The notes beneath the pieces are model-generated. The model did not search any database, was not told the DNA's origin, and worked only from the letters and a program-made list of their open reading frames with translations. A stretch of DNA of 64,000 nucleotides, taken from NCBI GenBank assembly GCA_938045295.1, contig CALINO010000073.1:1-64000 (forward strand), written 5' to 3'. Source of the DNA: an uncultured Arenicella sp. Lineage in GTDB: Bacteria > Pseudomonadota > Gammaproteobacteria > Arenicellales > Arenicellaceae. Shown here piece by piece: positions 46,733 to 55,770 of the stretch (position 1 is the first letter of the stretch; the number at the start of each line of letters is the position of its first letter). The translations under genes and the position numbers were made by a program.

Positions 46733-48069
46733 AATTTGAACGAATGCAAAACCTGCTCAAGGTCTTTGGGCAGGGGCGCTTCGACGGTTGTCGAATCACC
46801 AGAAATAGGGTGGGTGAAGGTTAGCTTAGATGCGTGTAAAAACAAACGTTTCAAATTAAAATTTTTGGCTTGTTTGTTAAAGTCTGGATCTCCGTACTTA
46901 CTGTCGCCAGCAATCGGGTGACCTTCTGACTGGGTATGAACCCGCACTTGATGGGTACGGCCAGTTAACAACTTGACCTCCACCAACGAGGCCAATGACG
47001 ACACATCAACAGGCACAACAATGGAACTGGCATATCGCCCTTGTTCATCCACCACCACAAAGCGCTCTCCATGCTTGCGTGCATCGGTATTCAGGGCTTT
47101 GGTCACCTGACGTTGCCCATATTTCCAATGACCTTTCACCAAAGCCATATAGCGCTTGTCCAGCCGCTTATTTTTCAATGAGTTCGTTTTAAAATCTTCG
47201 TGCAAGATTTTAAGCGCGCTCGACTTTTTAGCCAACACTAAGCAGCCAGAGGTTTCACGATCAAGCCGATGCACTAGCTCTAAATATTTTATATCGGTTC
47301 TTAACGCCCGCAATGCCTCAATAACACCAACATTAATGCCACTGCCCGCGTGAACCGCCATGCCTGAAGGCTTATTAATAATAAGCAGCGCATCGTCTTC
47401 TAAGAGAATCGTTTTTTGCAAAAAGGCATAACGCGAAGCGTCCACATCCGCCGCATGCACTTCGGGTAAACGAATAGGTGGAATGCGAATTAAATCGCCC
47501 TCGCTCAAACGGCTAGTTTGTTTAACGCGTCCTTTATTTACCCGCACTTCGCCTTTACGAATAATTCGGTATATGTGCGCTTTAGGCACCTTTTTTAAAT
47601 GCGTTACCAAGAAGTTATCCACGCGCTGGCCAGCATGCTCGGCATCCACTTCAACGAAATAGGCCTTCGGGTTATGCACATTACCCTCAGAGCGGCTAGG
47701 TGATTTTAGCTCACCCTCCTTCCCTTTTGAGTTTGCTGCCGATCCCGAACTCCGGCCTTTACCTGGCTTAGAGTCTTGTCTCAAGCCTTGCTTTACACCA
47801 ACAGGCGCATCGGTTTTACGGGCGGTACGGCGTTTTGAACTGCCGTTTGTGGCACTGCTTTTAGAGGCACTATTCTTAGAAATATTGCTTTTAGAAGCAC
47901 CAGTTTTAGAAGCACTGGCTTTACTATCGCCCTTAAAGCCACTCTTAGAAGTATTGCCTTTAGAACGTTTAAGTTTGGTATTAGAGCGCTTAGCAGAGCG
48001 ATCTGAACGGCGTTTTTTACTGGATGGGTGTTTTTGCGGCAAAATGAGGTCTCTCTTATTAGGCCGCAA
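46717..48069 (-). CDS. rluC: 23S rRNA pseudouridine synthase RluC with long basic N-terminal extension
   Basis: RluC makes pseudouridine at positions 955, 2504 and 2580 of 23S rRNA in E. coli. Here residues about 135-450 hold the S4 domain (AGQRVDNFLVTHLKKVPKAHIYRIIRKGEVRVNKGR) and catalytic domain with the Asp in LVHRLDRETSGCLVLAKK (HRLDRETSG, about 266-274) and LTGRTHQVRVH (about 375-385). Residues 1-130 are an extra, mostly Ser/Lys/Ala low-complexity region with SKS/ASK repeats, absent from E. coli RluC. It could bind rRNA nonspecifically. It runs divergent from rne, as in E. coli, but across 1.5 kb instead of a few hundred bases. Confidence 0.93.
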   Translation of the reverse strand: MRPNKRDLILPQKHPSSKKRRSDRSAKRSNTKLKRSKGNTSKSGFKGDSKASASKTGASKSNISKNSASKSSATNGSSKRRTARKTDAPVGVKQGLRQDSKPGKGRSSGSAANSKGKEGELKSPSRSEGNVHNPKAYFVEVDAEHAGQRVDNFLVTHLKKVPKAHIYRIIRKGEVRVNKGRVKQTSRLSEGDLIRIPPIRLPEVHAADVDASRYAFLQKTILLEDDALLIINKPSGMAVHAGSGINVGVIEALRALRTDIKYLELVHRLDRETSGCLVLAKKSSALKILHEDFKTNSLKNKRLDKRYMALVKGHWKYGQRQVTKALNTDARKHGERFVVVDEQGRYASSIVVPVDVSSLASLVEVKLLTGRTHQVRVHTQSEGHPIAGDSKYGDPDFNKQAKNFNLKRLFLHASKLTFTHPISGDSTTVEAPLPKDLEQVLHSFKLCINS

Positions 48070-48952
48070 TTATAGGCCAGTTAATGCTAACAATCAGCCT
48101 ATTTCAACAATCCGCAACCCGGCCAACAAAATGATTGATTGCGCTAAAACACGCCCACTGTTATCATCAGTCAGTCTAGAAAGGCTTGCTGTTTGGTAAC
48201 CTTTTGAAGATGTCGGTTTTTTGCGAGAAAATGCGCGTGAAAGATCTTTATAAAAGAACGTTCTTATAAAGGCACTTTTCACCAACCATTCTCTAAATAA
48301 ACAAACTGACCATTTGAAACGCGCAGCCAACGTTTGATTACGATCAAACACTGATTTTCGTCTTTCAAAATGAGTAAAAATTCATGAATTACCCAGGCAG
48401 GCGCCCCATTTTTGGTGACTCATATTTACCATAAGTGTTTCAACAAATACTTATTTTAATGTGATAAACAGCGTACCACCTGGTTATTTAGAACTACTGT
48501 ACTGAGTTAGAACCGCTGATTGTCTATACACCTGCAACAAAAGGCAGCGACAAAAAGCTTGGCAACAAATGGCCACTGCTGACAACGTTTAATCAACACG
48601 TCAACAACAATCAATCAGTACAAAACGGGGTATGCCCTCCACCCTGAACTTTGGAGGCAATGGGCTTATACGTATAAACCCAAATGGCAAAACAAGTTAG
48701 CGCTTTACGCGGCAATAGCGGTGTATTACTAACTTAAACCAAATGAATGCACGCTTTTTAGCTGGCAATCAAGAAGACAAGATTTGCAGTTTGTGATTTA
48801 TAATCGCGTATTTTTACCGACCAAATCACACGCAGCGTAACAATAAAGTTGTAGAACGCTTTACTGGTTTACGCAAAAAAATGGAACAGATTCACACTTA
48901 CATACCTCTTGTGAATAGGTGTTTACAGTACTAGCCCTATTTTAACAAGCAG
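48070..48952. other. Gene-free stretch between rluC and the rne leader
   Basis: No intact gene is seen. Around 48608-48710 and 48836-48933 short frames give protein-like text (for example HPELWRQWAYTYKPKWQNKLALY, and NNKVVERFTGLRKKMEQIHTY, faintly like a transposase), each broken by stops, so decayed coding sequence is possible. Two dyads stand out: AAGAACGTTCTT at 48254-48265 flanked by CTTTAT and ATAAAG, and GTTTGAT-TACG-ATCAAAC at 48332-48349. A promoter for rluC must lie here. Confidence 0.4.
48246..48271. promoter_or_regulatory. Dyad-symmetric operator-like site upstream of rluC
   Basis: CTTTAT (48246-48251), AA, then the perfect 12 bp palindrome AAGAACGTTCTT (48254-48265) and ATAAAG (48266-48271). 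The outer arms match each other with a two-base offset. It lies about 180-200 bases upstream of the rluC start on its strand. It is a candidate protein-binding site; the factor is unknown. Confidence 0.35.
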
Positions 48953-49215
48953 GCTTCCCGACATACGGTTGCAGTGTCAATTCATTGCAACAACTAAGTA
49001 AGGGAAGCACGTTAAGTCATTTTTCTGTGCCTTTTTTACGAGAGTATTTTAACTGTTGTGCTTACGCTATCCATTGGTGGCAGCCGCTCAACAGAGCAAA
49101 GTCACGTTGCTTTATCAGCAACAATGTGACTTTGTAATTGGCTTAAAAAACACAGCCACACATAAAAACGTAGTTGTGTTTTTATTTATTCACTCATAGT
49201 TGAGTGAGTAAATAA
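48953..49215 (+). promoter_or_regulatory. Structured RNA segment in the presumed rne leader
   Basis: Four stem-loops follow in order: GCTTCCC (48953-48959)/GGGAAGC (49002-49008) enclosing GTTGCA/TGCAAC; a 9+6 pair stem at 49097-49134 (CAAAGTCAC, GTTGCT against AGCAAC, GTGACTTTG) with a three-base bulge; AAAAACACA/TGTGTTTTT at 49146-49183; and a 15-pair stem at 49182-49215 with one G-T pair and loop TAGT. They end about 380 bases before the rne ATG. E. coli rne has a structured, self-cleaved leader, so an analogous control element is likely; a separate small RNA is also possible. Confidence 0.5.
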
Positions 49216-49596
49216 CCACTAATTCGCTTGCCAAGCTTGGTCAAATACCAAGTCTAGCGCAAACGCATTATTAGGCTTTACAACAGACTTACTGTGAACT
49301 TACTTGCAAAAGTAATCTCAAAAAAGTAAGACTGAGCTATTTTTACAATGCGCAAGCCTCGATAAGGTTGCTCATAAACTCATCAGAGTTAAGAGGTGAA
49401 AATAGCGAATGCAGCAGCACAATGTAACTGCAATGCCGTTTAAGCCAGCCAAACTCTCCAAATCGCAACTTTCTTCTTTTTCCAGATTCCTAAAAGCCTT
49501 TCGAGCAAACCGCTCATTTGGGGCTGCTTTATATAGCCCGTGCTCACATCAATGGTTTTTTGCCTGCGCAGTGCCATGTGGCATAAGAGAATTAAA

Positions 49597-51768
49597 ATGA
49601 AAAGAATGTTGTTTAACGCGACGCACCCTGAAGAACTTCGTGTCGCCATTGTTGACGGTCAAAAATTAGTTGATCTTGATATTGAAACCGCGAATAGCGC
49701 GCTGAAAAAAGGCAATATCTACAAAGGTAAAATCACTCGCATTGAGCCCAGCCTAGAAGCGGCTTTCGTTGAGTACGGCGGTAACCGCCAAGGCTTTTTG
49801 CCAATGAAAGAAGTGTCACGCACGTATTTCAAAGATCCAAACCCTGACACGCCAATTTCTAAAGTTAAAATTGCCGACGCCTTAAAAACCGGGCAAGAGC
49901 TGTTGGTTCAAGTGGAAAAAGATGAGCGCGGCAATAAAGGCGCGGCTCTTACTACGTTTATCAGCCTAGCTGGGCGCTATTTAGTGTTCATGCCAAACAA
50001 CCCAAAAGGCGGTGGCATTTCACGCCGCATTGAAGGCAAAGAGCGTCAAGAGTTACGTGAAGCCATGTCTGAATTGGAAATCCCTCGTGAGCACGCCTTA
50101 ATTGCGCGCACTGCGGGCATTGGCAAATCAGCCGAAGAGCTTCAGTGGGACTTAGACTACTTGCAACGCTTGTCTGATGCCATTGAACAAGCCTCAGAAA
50201 GCCAAGAAGCACCGTTTTTGGTGTACCAAGAAACCAACTTGGTAGTTCGCTCTATTCGAGACTACTTTCGCAGCGACATCAATGAAATCATCATTGATGA
50301 TAAAGACGTTTTTGAACGTGCATCGCGCTTCATGAATCAAGTAATGCCGCACAACGTGATTAAGCTAAAGCTGTATGACGACACTGTGCCGTTGTTTTCA
50401 CGCTATCAAATTGAGCATCAAATTGAATCGGCTTACGCACGCGAAGTAAACCTTCAGTCTGGGGGTGCGCTGGTTATCGACCCAACCGAAGCACTGACCT
50501 CGATTGACGTGAACTCAGCTCGCGCTACCAAAGGCGGCGACATTGAAGAAACCGCACTGCAAACCAACTTAGAAGCCGCTGAAGAAATTGCGCGCCAACT
50601 GCGAATCCGCGATTTAGGCGGGCTAGTGGTGATCGACTTCATCGACATGCTGGCAAACAAAAACCAACGTGCTGTTGAGCAACGCTTACAAGAAGCACTC
50701 AAAGCAGACCGGGCTCGAGTGCAAGTTGGCAAAATTTCTCGTTTTGGCTTGCTGGAGATGTCGCGTCAGCGCTTGCGTTCATCAATTTCAGATTCAAACT
50801 ACCACGTGTGCCCTCGTTGTGAAGGCAACGGTCATATCCGCAGTGTTGGCTCGTCTTCGTTGAGCGTGCTTCGTATTATTGAAGAAGAAGCACTCAAAGA
50901 AAACACCGAAGCGATTATCGCTCACTTGCCAATCAAAACGGCAACGTACCTACTGAATGAAAAACGTCATGAAGTCAGTTTATTAGAAAACCGACTGGGT
51001 ACTAATATCACCATTGTGCCCACCATTGACTTGGAAACTCCGCACTTTAAGATTCAGCGTTTACGCAGCGAAGATTTGGATGAAATGCCAGACCTTCCAA
51101 GCTACAAAACTGAAATTCAAGAGCCTAAAGAAAACCCTCGTAAAGCGCGTTACCAAAAGAAAAATCAACCGCAAAACGTGGTTATTGCCCCTAATACTGC
51201 ACCGGCAGTTGGTATTGAGTCGGTAGCCATGGGTGATAAGCCGCCTGCACCAGCGCCTAAACCTGAACCTGCAGCTCCCATTAAGCCAGGCATTTTTGTT
51301 CGCTTATGGCGTGCTCTTTTTGGCACTGGGGAAGAAGAGCAACCTAAAAAAGACAACAAGGATAAAGGCAAGCACACCGGTAATCGTAATAGCCGCGGTG
51401 GCCGCAACCACAAAGGCAATCGCAATAACCGCGGTGGCCGAGGCAACAACAACAGAGGCGCGCAAAACAATAACCGCAACAAGCCTCAAAACAAGCAAGG
51501 CCAAGAGCAAAATAAAAAGCCAAACCAAAGCGATCAAGGTTCTAATCAAAATTCGAACCAAAATCAAGGCGCGGCCAAAGCTGACAACAAGCCTAGCGGC
51601 AACAGTAATCGTGGTCGAAACCGCAATAATAATCGCGGGCGAAATCGCCACAACAACCGTAATCGCAATAATAACCAAGGCAATAACCAAAATAACAGCC
51701 AAGGTGGTCAGCAAGAAGCAAAAGCGCCACAGGCCAAGAAAGAAGCAGCAAACAGCTCATCTGAATAA
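49597..51768 (+). CDS. rne: Ribonuclease E
   Basis: RNase E starts mRNA decay and processes rRNA and tRNA at the inner membrane. The 723-residue protein begins [22 protein letters not shown], as in E. coli; a longer reading from 49540 adds 19 unmatched residues. The S1 domain ([22 protein letters not shown]), the DNase I-like domain with metal-binding Asp in [16 protein letters not shown] (about 301-316) and [10 protein letters not shown] (about 345-354), and the zinc link CPRCEGNG (about 407-414) are intact. After about 570 there is an amphipathic helix ([11 protein letters not shown]), like the membrane-targeting segment A, then an Asn/Arg/Gly-rich tail (RGG and NNN repeats), much shorter than E. 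coli's and without recognisable degradosome motifs. Confidence 0.96.
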   Translation: MKRMLFNATHPEELRVAIVDGQKLVDLDIETANSALKKGNIYKGKITRIEPSLEAAFVEYGGNRQGFLPMKEVSRTYFKDPNPDTPISKVKIADALKTGQELLVQVEKDERGNKGAALTTFISLAGRYLVFMPNNPKGGGISRRIEGKERQELREAMSELEIPREHALIARTAGIGKSAEELQWDLDYLQRLSDAIEQASESQEAPFLVYQETNLVVRSIRDYFRSDINEIIIDDKDVFERASRFMNQVMPHNVIKLKLYDDTVPLFSRYQIEHQIESAYAREVNLQSGGALVIDPTEALTSIDVNSARATKGGDIEETALQTNLEAAEEIARQLRIRDLGGLVVIDFIDMLANKNQRAVEQRLQEALKADRARVQVGKISRFGLLEMSRQRLRSSISDSNYHVCPRCEGNGHIRSVGSSSLSVLRIIEEEALKENTEAIIAHLPIKTATYLLNEKRHEVSLLENRLGTNITIVPTIDLETPHFKIQRLRSEDLDEMPDLPSYKTEIQEPKENPRKARYQKKNQPQNVVIAPNTAPAVGIESVAMGDKPPAPAPKPEPAAPIKPGIFVRLWRALFGTGEEEQPKKDNKDKGKHTGNRNSRGGRNHKGNRNNRGGRGNNNRGAQNNNRNKPQNKQGQEQNKKPNQSDQGSNQNSNQNQGAAKADNKPSGNSNRGRNRNNNRGRNRHNNRNRNNNQGNNQNNSQGGQQEAKAPQAKKEAANSSSE

Positions 51769-51790
51769 TATTGGTTTAGAAAATGGTATA

Positions 51791-51818
51791 GTTGGTCTCT
51801 GAATTATCAGAGACCAAC
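51791..51818 (+). terminator. 12-pair perfect hairpin between rne and asnB
   Basis: GTTGGTCTCTGA (51791-51802) pairs exactly with TCAGAGACCAAC (51807-51818) around ATTA. There is no T-run after it, and the asnB ATG follows 10 bases later without a visible ribosome-binding site. It could mark the rne mRNA end, act as a processing site, or control asnB translation. Confidence 0.55.
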
Positions 51819-51828
51819 GGCTTAAATT

Positions 51829-53754
51829 ATGTGTGGAATCGCGGGGCTACTTTCTACTCACAAATTTAATGAGGAGCAATCTCGCATCAGCCTGAACGCC
51901 ATGCAGTCTGCATTGGCGCATCGCGGCCCTGATGGCAGTGGCCAGTATTTCTGCCCAACAGGAATGGCGGCGCTGTCGCACACCCGATTATCAATCATCG
52001 ATTTAACTGAGTCTGGGCATCAACCCATGCACAGCAACGATGGGCGTTTGAGTATTACGTTTAACGGCGAAATATATAATTACCAAGCACTCAAAGCCGA
52101 ACTCGAAGAGACTGGCGAACGGTTTGTCAGTGAATCGGATACCGAGGTATTACTCAGGCTCTATCAACGCGAAGGAGAGCATTGCGTCAAACGCTTGCGA
52201 GGCATGTTTGCGTTCTTGATATGGGACGCAAAAACTCAGACCGCGTTTGCAGCACGCGACCCACTGGGCATCAAGCCTTTTTATTACAGCGTTGATCAAC
52301 AGCCGGTCAATGAAACGACTGCTTCAAGCCTGGCTTTTTCTTCAGAAATACGCAGCCTATTAAACGCCAGCTGCCTTGACACTCAGCCGCCCACATTAAG
52401 CCGCCAAGGCTTATCTAGCTATTTACTAAGGGGCACGGTATCAGAACCACACACTCTTATTGATGGCATACATATGCTGCCCGCAGGCCACATTTTGAGC
52501 TGGCAAGCAGGAAACACTCAACTCAAAGAGTACTGGCGACTTAACTTTAGCAACCACAATAACAACAATAGTAATAACAGCAGCAGTAATCATAAAAGTA
52601 CCGCACCAATAAGCAATACCGAGGCCATTACGCTGACCCGAAAAGCTTTAGAGAGCACCATTACAGCGCACTTTGTCAGTGACGTGCCTGTTGGCATTTT
52701 CTTAAGTGGCGGCATTGACTCTACCGCACTGGTGGCACTGGCCAGCAAGGTTGTAAAAAACACAACACTTAACACCTATTCCATTGCCTTCGAAGACCCA
52801 GCTTGGAACGAAGGCGACATTGCCGCTCGGGTAGCCAAGCATTTTGGCACCAACCACACCGAATTTTTGGTTACCCCAGAAATAGCCAAACCATTATTTG
52901 CCGAATTTTTAAACGTCGTAGACCAACCCACGATTGACGGTTTTAACACCTTTTGCGTATCAAAAATGGCACAGCAAGCTGGCGAAAAAGTGGTGCTTTC
53001 AGGCGTGGGTGGTGACGAATTATTTGCCGGCTACAAATCGTTTACCGCACTGCCCAAAATGCATTTATTGGCGCAAAAAATACGCTTATTACGCCCCTTG
53101 ACGAACTTCTTTCAAGCGGCTTTTCATAAATACTTGCCCAGCAAACTGCAACGCAGCCTTAACTTTTTAAGTCAGCCGGACTCACTAGATAAAGCACATC
53201 AAAGCTTGCGAGGCATTTTTTCGCAGCAAGAAACCAAGGCACTTTGTAAAAATTATGCGTTTAATGATGCTTTAAATGAGCCTCTAAATACTCCTGCGAG
53301 TAAACCCAACTCACCAACAACCGACAACGCAGCCAAAGCGTCACCCACTAATTTATTAGACCGCATCAGTGAGCTGGAACTGAGCGTTTACATGCGCAAC
53401 CAATTGTTACGCGACAGCGATGTCATGAGCATGGCTTGCAGCTTAGAACTTCGGGTGCCCTTTGTTGATAAAGAGTTTGTCGAAACCATTAGCCAGATTC
53501 CGGCTGAAATTCGACTTCAAACAGGCAAAAAATTGCTCGTTTATGCGGTACCGGAACTGCCTGAGTGGGTGGTTAACAGACCGAAACAAGGCTTTCGCTT
53601 TCCATTTGACTTATGGTTTGCAGATCAATGGTCATCAATGCCTCAACCGCAAAACACCCCAGATTGGATAAAATTGCGCCCTTGGTATCGGCGCTGGAGC
53701 TTATTGGTGCTTAACCAGTGGCTCGACAGGCACATCAAGCAGCGCATATCATGA
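51829..53754 (+). CDS. asnB: Asparagine synthetase (glutamine-hydrolysing) family protein
   Basis: The 641-residue protein begins MCGIAGLLS, with Cys2 as the glutaminase nucleophile. Residues 2-215 form the class II amidotransferase domain (HRGPDGSGQYF, ISFNGEIYNYQAL-like text, SDTEVLLRLYQ), and 265-640 the synthetase domain with the ATP pyrophosphatase loop FLSGGIDSTALVAL (about 288-301) and GVGGDELFAGY (about 391-401). Two low-complexity inserts are unusual: an Asn/Ser run (about 243-262) and an Ala/Pro/Thr stretch (about 485-508). The stop overlaps the next start (ATGA), and that gene is a glycosyltransferase, so this may be an amidotransferase of glycan synthesis instead of a housekeeping AsnB. 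Confidence 0.88.
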   Translation: MCGIAGLLSTHKFNEEQSRISLNAMQSALAHRGPDGSGQYFCPTGMAALSHTRLSIIDLTESGHQPMHSNDGRLSITFNGEIYNYQALKAELEETGERFVSESDTEVLLRLYQREGEHCVKRLRGMFAFLIWDAKTQTAFAARDPLGIKPFYYSVDQQPVNETTASSLAFSSEIRSLLNASCLDTQPPTLSRQGLSSYLLRGTVSEPHTLIDGIHMLPAGHILSWQAGNTQLKEYWRLNFSNHNNNNSNNSSSNHKSTAPISNTEAITLTRKALESTITAHFVSDVPVGIFLSGGIDSTALVALASKVVKNTTLNTYSIAFEDPAWNEGDIAARVAKHFGTNHTEFLVTPEIAKPLFAEFLNVVDQPTIDGFNTFCVSKMAQQAGEKVVLSGVGGDELFAGYKSFTALPKMHLLAQKIRLLRPLTNFFQAAFHKYLPSKLQRSLNFLSQPDSLDKAHQSLRGIFSQQETKALCKNYAFNDALNEPLNTPASKPNSPTTDNAAKASPTNLLDRISELELSVYMRNQLLRDSDVMSMACSLELRVPFVDKEFVETISQIPAEIRLQTGKKLLVYAVPELPEWVVNRPKQGFRFPFDLWFADQWSSMPQPQNTPDWIKLRPWYRRWSLLVLNQWLDRHIKQRIS

Positions 53755-54932
53755 AAATCTTGCACGTTATACCGTCGGTTTCGCCCTTGCGTGGCGGCCC
53801 CAGCAAAGCGGTTATAGAAATGGTGGCGGCACTGCGTGAACAAGGCATAGACGCAGAAATAGCTACCACAAACGACGACGGACCCAACACACTCAACCAT
53901 GTACCTCTGCAAGCACTAACTCAATTTAACGGCGTGCCAGTGCGGTTTTTTAAACGCTTTTCACCCGCATTATCACCAGTCAGAGAATACGCCTTTTCCT
54001 CAAGCTTTAAAAATTGGCTCAGGCGCCACATTCATCACTACGACTTAGTGCATGTTCATGCCATTTTTTCATTTACCTCAACCTACGCCATGTATTTGGC
54101 ACGTAAGCGCAGCATACCTTACATAGTACGCACCATTGGACAACTCGAACGCTGGTCTATTGAGCAATCGCCAATACGCAAAAAAGGCTATTTACACGGC
54201 ATTGAAAAGCGCAATCTTTTACACGCCAACCGAGTGCACTTCACCGCGCCATCGGAGCAACAGCAGGCCACGGAGCTATTGCCAGAACTCACTTCGATGA
54301 TGGTGCCATTGGGCATTAATGTTCCCGAAGAACTGGATGACCCTAGAGCCGAATTAGGTCACAAATACGCCATTGCCTCAGGCACAAAAATCATTGCGTA
54401 CCTGTCTAGAATTCACCGTAAAAAAGGCTTAGATCTATTACTCAAAGCATTAGCACAAAGCCCGGATACTGACTGGCGCTTATTAATTGGGGGTGAAGGA
54501 GAAGGCACTTACATTGACGAACTAACCTCGTTAATTAACACCCTAAAATTGAATGATCGTTGCCAATTTATTGGTTTTTGCCAAGGTGACGACAAAAATC
54601 AGCTGCTACAAGGCGCTGACTTGTATGCCCTGACTTCTCACTCAGAAAATTTTGGCATTGCCGTGCTCGAAGCGTTGGCCGCTGGAACGCCAACCTTAGT
54701 GAGCCGAGGTGTCGCCTTGTCTACGCTGGTCGAAAAAGAAAAGCTGGGCTACGTTTGCGAACTCAATATTGATTCCATTCAACATACCTTAGAACACGCC
54801 TTTAGTGACCAACAAGAGCGAGGAACGCTCGCTCGCCGTTACGTTATTGAACACCACCAATGGCCAAGTATTGCCAAGCACATCGCGCAAAGCTATCAAC
54901 AATGCATCGATGAGCAAAAGACTATTAAATAA
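53751..54932 (+). CDS. Glycosyltransferase family 4
   Basis: The 393-residue protein begins MKILHVIPSVSPLRGGPSKAVIEMVAALREQG, in which the GGP loop is typical of GT4 acceptor-domain starts. YDLVHVHAIFSFTS (about 97-110), the donor-domain VAYLSRIHRKKGLDLLLKAL-like text (YLSRIHRKKGLD, about 216-227), GGEGEGTY and the EX7E motif SENFGIAVLEALAAGTPTLVS (about 299-319) define it. The start overlaps the asnB stop as ATGA. The donor is probably a nucleotide sugar and the acceptor is unknown. With asnB it looks like a small two-gene glycan-modification unit. Confidence 0.9.
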   Translation: MKILHVIPSVSPLRGGPSKAVIEMVAALREQGIDAEIATTNDDGPNTLNHVPLQALTQFNGVPVRFFKRFSPALSPVREYAFSSSFKNWLRRHIHHYDLVHVHAIFSFTSTYAMYLARKRSIPYIVRTIGQLERWSIEQSPIRKKGYLHGIEKRNLLHANRVHFTAPSEQQQATELLPELTSMMVPLGINVPEELDDPRAELGHKYAIASGTKIIAYLSRIHRKKGLDLLLKALAQSPDTDWRLLIGGEGEGTYIDELTSLINTLKLNDRCQFIGFCQGDDKNQLLQGADLYALTSHSENFGIAVLEALAAGTPTLVSRGVALSTLVEKEKLGYVCELNIDSIQHTLEHAFSDQQERGTLARRYVIEHHQWPSIAKHIAQSYQQCIDEQKTIK

Positions 54933-54966
54933 AAGTCTTACGTGAGTAAATGCAAGCGCCTTGAAT

Positions 54967-55668
54967 CTAAACTTGTGAATCTAACGACGATTGCAACGGC
55001 TCGTCGATGGCCAAGGCATCAGACAGTGCCACTAGATACGCCTGCTCCTGCTCTGAAGAGTGTTCCCCGATAATCAGTCGCGTGGCCAAATACACTTCGG
55101 AAGCGGCCTGAGAACTGTCAGCCAAAGCCGCCAAGTTCTGTGCGGTCATCGGTGATTCCAGAATATCCTCAACCTGAATTGCCAATTCTTGCGGCAAATG
55201 CATTTCAATCAATTCTCGGCGAATCGCCTGAATTTCTTGATCGTCAACATGACCGTCGGCGTGAGCCGCAGCCACCAACGCCTTAATAATTAACAAGCTG
55301 CGCTGGTTGGCCTCATCGTCTTCGAGTTTATGCAACGGCTGACTGGCAGACGCACTTAAGGGGTCGCCGGTGGCCTTCCAGTTTTGGTAGCCTTTATACG
55401 CCGCCGTACCCAACGCCGCAATGCTGCCAATTTTTATGGCTTTACCGGTCAACTTGCGCCCAGTTTTAGTGCCCAGCAGCCCCAATAACACCGCAGATGC
55501 CAGTGCGCCTTTCTTTAAGCCATCAACCATGGCATCACGCTCGGCTCCGGTTTCCGGGATATTCAATTTCTCTTCGGTAAAATCCTGACCTTTTTCTACG
55601 CCTTTAGATGCGTATTCTTTTGCCGTTGCTAGCAATTTATCAAGCACGACACTGAGCTGGTTTTCCAT
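54967..55668 (-). CDS. DUF533/TerB-like protein (YebE type)
   Basis: The 233-residue protein matches the YebE group: an N-terminal segment (about 1-45), a hydrophobic Gly/Ala stretch (GALASAVLLGLLGTKTGRKLTGKAIKIGSIAALGTAAYKGYQNW, seen in pieces: ALASAVLLGLLG, KIGSIAALGTAAYKGY), and a C-terminal TerB-like helical domain with acidic metal-type motif AAAHADGHVDDQEIQAIRREL (about 133-153). It is probably membrane-associated. E. coli yebE is an envelope-stress gene of unknown function. A good ribosome-binding site (AAAGGGGATC before the ATG) supports the start. Confidence 0.85.
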   Translation of the reverse strand: MENQLSVVLDKLLATAKEYASKGVEKGQDFTEEKLNIPETGAERDAMVDGLKKGALASAVLLGLLGTKTGRKLTGKAIKIGSIAALGTAAYKGYQNWKATGDPLSASASQPLHKLEDDEANQRSLLIIKALVAAAHADGHVDDQEIQAIRRELIEMHLPQELAIQVEDILESPMTAQNLAALADSSQAASEVYLATRLIIGEHSSEQEQAYLVALSDALAIDEPLQSSLDSQV

Positions 55669-55770
55669 AAGTGATCCCCTTTAATTTGTTTAACTTAAGC
55701 TGTTCATCAGCACATCTAAAGGTTAAATCACAAACAGGTTTTACACAAATCTCATTGTTCAGTTAGTACC

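Noticed and set aside
48094-48351. 85-codon minus-strand frame upstream of rluC
   Set aside because: It has no ribosome-binding site or recognisable domain, its codon use is poor, and it covers the two dyads that look regulatory.
51233-51802. Long basic frame overlapping the RNase E tail
   Set aside because: It is a frame-shifted shadow of the Asn/Arg/Gly-rich repeats (giving Thr/Ile/Lys runs), not a gene.
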